Positions 62,801 to 64,000 of a DNA stretch of 64,000 nt are shown one piece after another (the stretch's first letter is position 1; each line of letters begins with the position of its first letter). The translations under genes and the position numbers were made by a program. Source of the DNA: Planctomycetota bacterium (lineage in GTDB: Bacteria > Planctomycetota > Phycisphaerae > Phycisphaerales > SM1A02); assembly GCA_022574595.1 (NCBI GenBank), contig JACZRS010000003.1, positions 62,001-126,000 on the forward strand. Reading direction: 5' to 3'. The notes under the pieces were generated by a model. That model saw nothing but the letters and a program-made list of their open reading frames with translations. It had not been told where the DNA came from and made no database searches.

Positions 62801-63517
62801 GCAACTTATCAGCAATCATCGAACATCTCGCCTCAATTGCTGCAACTGGATGCAGACAATCGTTTGCTGGCGCGGGGGCCGCGCTATCGAATGGATGCTG
62901 AGATGATTCGTGATCAGGCGCTTGCTGCCAGTGGCTTATTGGTTGAGCAACTTGGCGGTCCAAGTGTGAAGCCGTATCAGCCGTCCGGACTCTGGAAGGC
63001 TGTCGCTTATACAGATAGTAATACACAGGTCTTTACCAGTGACAAAGGTGATGCACAATATCGTCGGAGTATGTACACCTATTGGAAGCGCACGAGTCCG
63101 CCGCCGAATCTACTCGCCTTTGATGCGCCTTCGCGCGAGACATGTGCTGTCAGGCGCGCCCGCACCAATACGCCCATGCAATCGCTGGTGTTACTAAATG
63201 ATCCACAATTTGTCGAGGCAGCTCGGGTGCTGGCGCAGCGCAGTTTGCTTGAAAGTGATTCTGTTGCCCAAGCTTCGATCGCCTTGGCGTTTCGACTAGT
63301 TACAGCCAGGGAGCCGGACCAGGCAGAACTCGAGATCTTGCTGAATTTGTATCAAGCTCGACTTGCAGAGTTCAAATCCGACCCGCAAGCAGCCCAGATG
63401 CTCCTTTCAGTCGGTGAATCACCTCGCGATGAATCCATTGACCTCAACCAACATGCTGCTATGACTATGATTGCCGCAGTCATATTCAGCCTCGACGAAG
63501 CGGTCACGAAGGGATAG
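59876..63517 (+). CDS. PSD1 and planctomycete cytochrome C domain protein, second copy
   Basis: 1213 residues from the ATG at 59876, preceded by GGAG at 7 bases; an in-frame ATG at 59861 adds 5 residues. A membrane anchor (about 17-34) is followed by PSCyt1 ([17 protein letters not shown], haem Cys70/73, His74), DUF1549 ([44 protein letters not shown]), and an inserted region of about 330 residues (about 430-790) holding a jelly-roll domain with [20 protein letters not shown], typical of PA14-like sugar-binding folds. DUF1553 follows ([19 protein letters not shown]). It has its own DUF1501 partner at 63521. A paralogue of the 55120 gene with a different insert. Confidence 0.93.
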   Translation: MWVGGLTRFADPRIGLAVVVVIAVALGSGWSLLYGQESTSASTTAQGNELQASELIQFNRQIRPILSDKCFRCHGPDKAARQAGLRLDVHEFAIAQLETGGAAITPGNLSQSKLIKRISSDNVDFRMPPLESGKSLNDSEIELIRQWIAQGAPWQDHWSFIAPQRSNPPQVLSAENVRNPIDNFVLARLERQGLKPSPQADRTTLIRRVSLDLTGLPPSIDQIDNFLVDESSDAYEKVVDHLLDSPRYGEHQARYWLDAARYGDTHGLHLDNKRSLWRWRDWVIDAFNTNIGFDQFTVEQLAGDLLPEPTLKQRIATGFNRNHVTTSEGGAINAEYLVKYAADRVETTSTVWLGLTVGCAQCHDHKFDPISQKEYYQLFAYFNNITEKAMDGNRHDPPPIVFAPTAEDELKLKSIVQKVLDQEAQLDAPMPEIDDAQSQWQTKQRSEWIEQWITLEPIEFKSTNGSSLRKLDDNSILAGGDNPDTDVYEIIAHTDATDLLVIKLEALTHESLPHNGPGRAENANFVLSEFEVEVISILDSTIHEKITFVAAVADHEQLNGPFLIKHTIDGVIAKTNGWAVEGFNKREDRTALYVADKPFGYEGGTELHFRLRFETHFKQHNIGRVRLSVTSSQAIYQPLAPTTSSTWHMVGPFKPSEGKDAFTFEFGPEQQLDSIDVASTYQDEELVWTEKPDFVDAKVNKLTGQKCATYVYRMIDSPTARSLELSIGSDDGIKIWLNGTVVLDKNVARGAAPDQNFVTVDLKAGENHLLMKVVNITGEYGFYYRKVQEGATADFLQIAKLIELDDDSITEDQRTKLRRYYRRNHSTDLQALYDEVQTLKKERTAFEKMLPITLVMNEREERRQTFILNRGEYDQPRDEVHPNVPAMLPSMPDDAPPNRLGLARWLVDPAHPLTARVTVNRFWQRFFGTGIVRTAEDFGSQGEWPSHPALLDWLACEFVDSGWDVKHIMKLIVMSATYQQSSNISPQLLQLDADNRLLARGPRYRMDAEMIRDQALAASGLLVEQLGGPSVKPYQPSGLWKAVAYTDSNTQVFTSDKGDAQYRRSMYTYWKRTSPPPNLLAFDAPSRETCAVRRARTNTPMQSLVLLNDPQFVEAARVLAQRSLLESDSVAQASIALAFRLVTAREPDQAELEILLNLYQARLAEFKSDPQAAQMLLSVGESPRDESIDLNQHAAMTMIAAVIFSLDEAVTKG

Positions 63518-63520
63518 ATC

Positions 63521-64000
63521 ATGAATCCGATATGGGATAACAGATTGCAACAAACTCGACGACAGTTCTTCGGCCATTCCGCGTGCGGGATCGGTGCAGC
63601 AGCGCTGGGATCGTTAATCAACCCAAGTCTGTTCGCCGCAGCAGGTGGAACCGATCGCGCCAATGCATTAGGACTCAAAGTGCCGCATTTTGTTCCCACC
63701 GCCAAGCGTGTCATTTACCTTTTCCAAGCCGGTGCACCTTCGCAGTTGGATCTCTTCGAGAACAAACCGAAAATGCACAACCTGTATGATACGGATTTTC
63801 CTGAATCAATCCGCCAGGGACAGCGACTCACCACCATGACCTCCGGTCAGGATCGTTTCCCGGTTGCTCCATCAATATTCAAATTCAAACAACGCGGCCA
63901 ATCACGCGCATGGGTAAGCGATCTTCTTCCTCATATCGCAGACATCGCTGACGAACTGACGTTTGTTAAGAGTGTTCATACCGATGCCATCAACCATGAC
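63521..64000 (+). CDS. DUF1501 domain protein with Tat signal (3' end outside window)
   Basis: The frame is open to the window end; 160 codons are visible. The Tat leader reads TRRQFFGHSACGIGAAALGS. The start of the DUF1501 domain is clear: AKRVIYLFQAGAPSQLDLFENKP, which parallels the gene at 58289. It begins 3 bases after the DUF1553 stop, so translational coupling is likely. Unlike the paralogue it has an extra segment before the domain (FVPTAKRV) and reads SVHTDAINHD at the end. The remainder lies beyond base 64000. Confidence 0.92.
   Translation, partial: MNPIWDNRLQQTRRQFFGHSACGIGAAALGSLINPSLFAAAGGTDRANALGLKVPHFVPTAKRVIYLFQAGAPSQLDLFENKPKMHNLYDTDFPESIRQGQRLTTMTSGQDRFPVAPSIFKFKQRGQSRAWVSDLLPHIADIADELTFVKSVHTDAINHD

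Overview
The window looks like chromosomal DNA of a planctomycete, most likely of the class Phycisphaerae. The signs are: three PSCyt1/DUF1549/DUF1553-type giant or related cytochrome c proteins paired with DUF1501 Tat proteins (53570-64000), two PVC-type CxxCH membrane-bound dehydrogenase-like proteins, three sulfatases, an H-x9-DG pseudopilin, Gfo/Idh/MocA, DUF1080 and ThuA sugar proteins, and surface proteins ending in the short dockerin-like module 'GTSDLLxLFAxW' that is common in Phycisphaerae. No taxonomic search was possible, so this is inference from gene content.

Layout. 1-1343: 3' part of mutL and its terminator. 1383-2474: a membrane protein of unknown function. 2492-6835 (minus): a five-gene operon (dockerin-like surface protein, pseudopilin, alpha/beta hydrolase, moeA, moaD) behind a well-formed cobalamin riboswitch. 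7044-9191: an exported HEAT-repeat protein with an embedded receiver-like fold. 9391-9462: tRNA-Thr(CGT). 9568-11268: a zinc-ribbon membrane protein, a REP/BIME-like pair of hairpins, and a permease remnant. 11323-14556: a compact type III polyketide synthase cluster (methyltransferase, FAD oxidoreductase, PKS). 14697-15869: an exported double thioredoxin.

16026-35754 is a carbohydrate-oxidation region: a CxxCH dehydrogenase-like protein and a divergent DUF6807/PmoA-like protein, then a long minus-strand run from ThuA (33724) to a Tat Gfo/Idh/MocA oxidoreductase (20137), preceded by a sialate O-acetylesterase. This resembles sets used for oxidised (3-keto) sugars and glycosides. 35862-42693 is a 6-deoxysugar module: lutABC (lactate to pyruvate) diverges from a bifunctional rhamnulose-1-phosphate aldolase/lactaldehyde dehydrogenase and rhamnulokinase. 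Aldolase cleavage gives DHAP and lactaldehyde, the SDR half would give lactate, and LutABC would give pyruvate.

42915-53444 holds a GC-rich FG-GAP beta-propeller surface protein, three sulfatases, an esterase, and an isolated NucS-like nuclease in a repeat-rich gap (48305-48964). 53570 to the end carries cytochrome-c/DUF1553 plus DUF1501 pairs. Together the window suggests a free-living, polysaccharide-degrading heterotroph handling sulfated, acetylated and rhamnose- or fucose-bearing glycans. The most unusual item is the B12 riboswitch over a surface-protein/pseudopilin operon that also carries molybdenum-cofactor genes.
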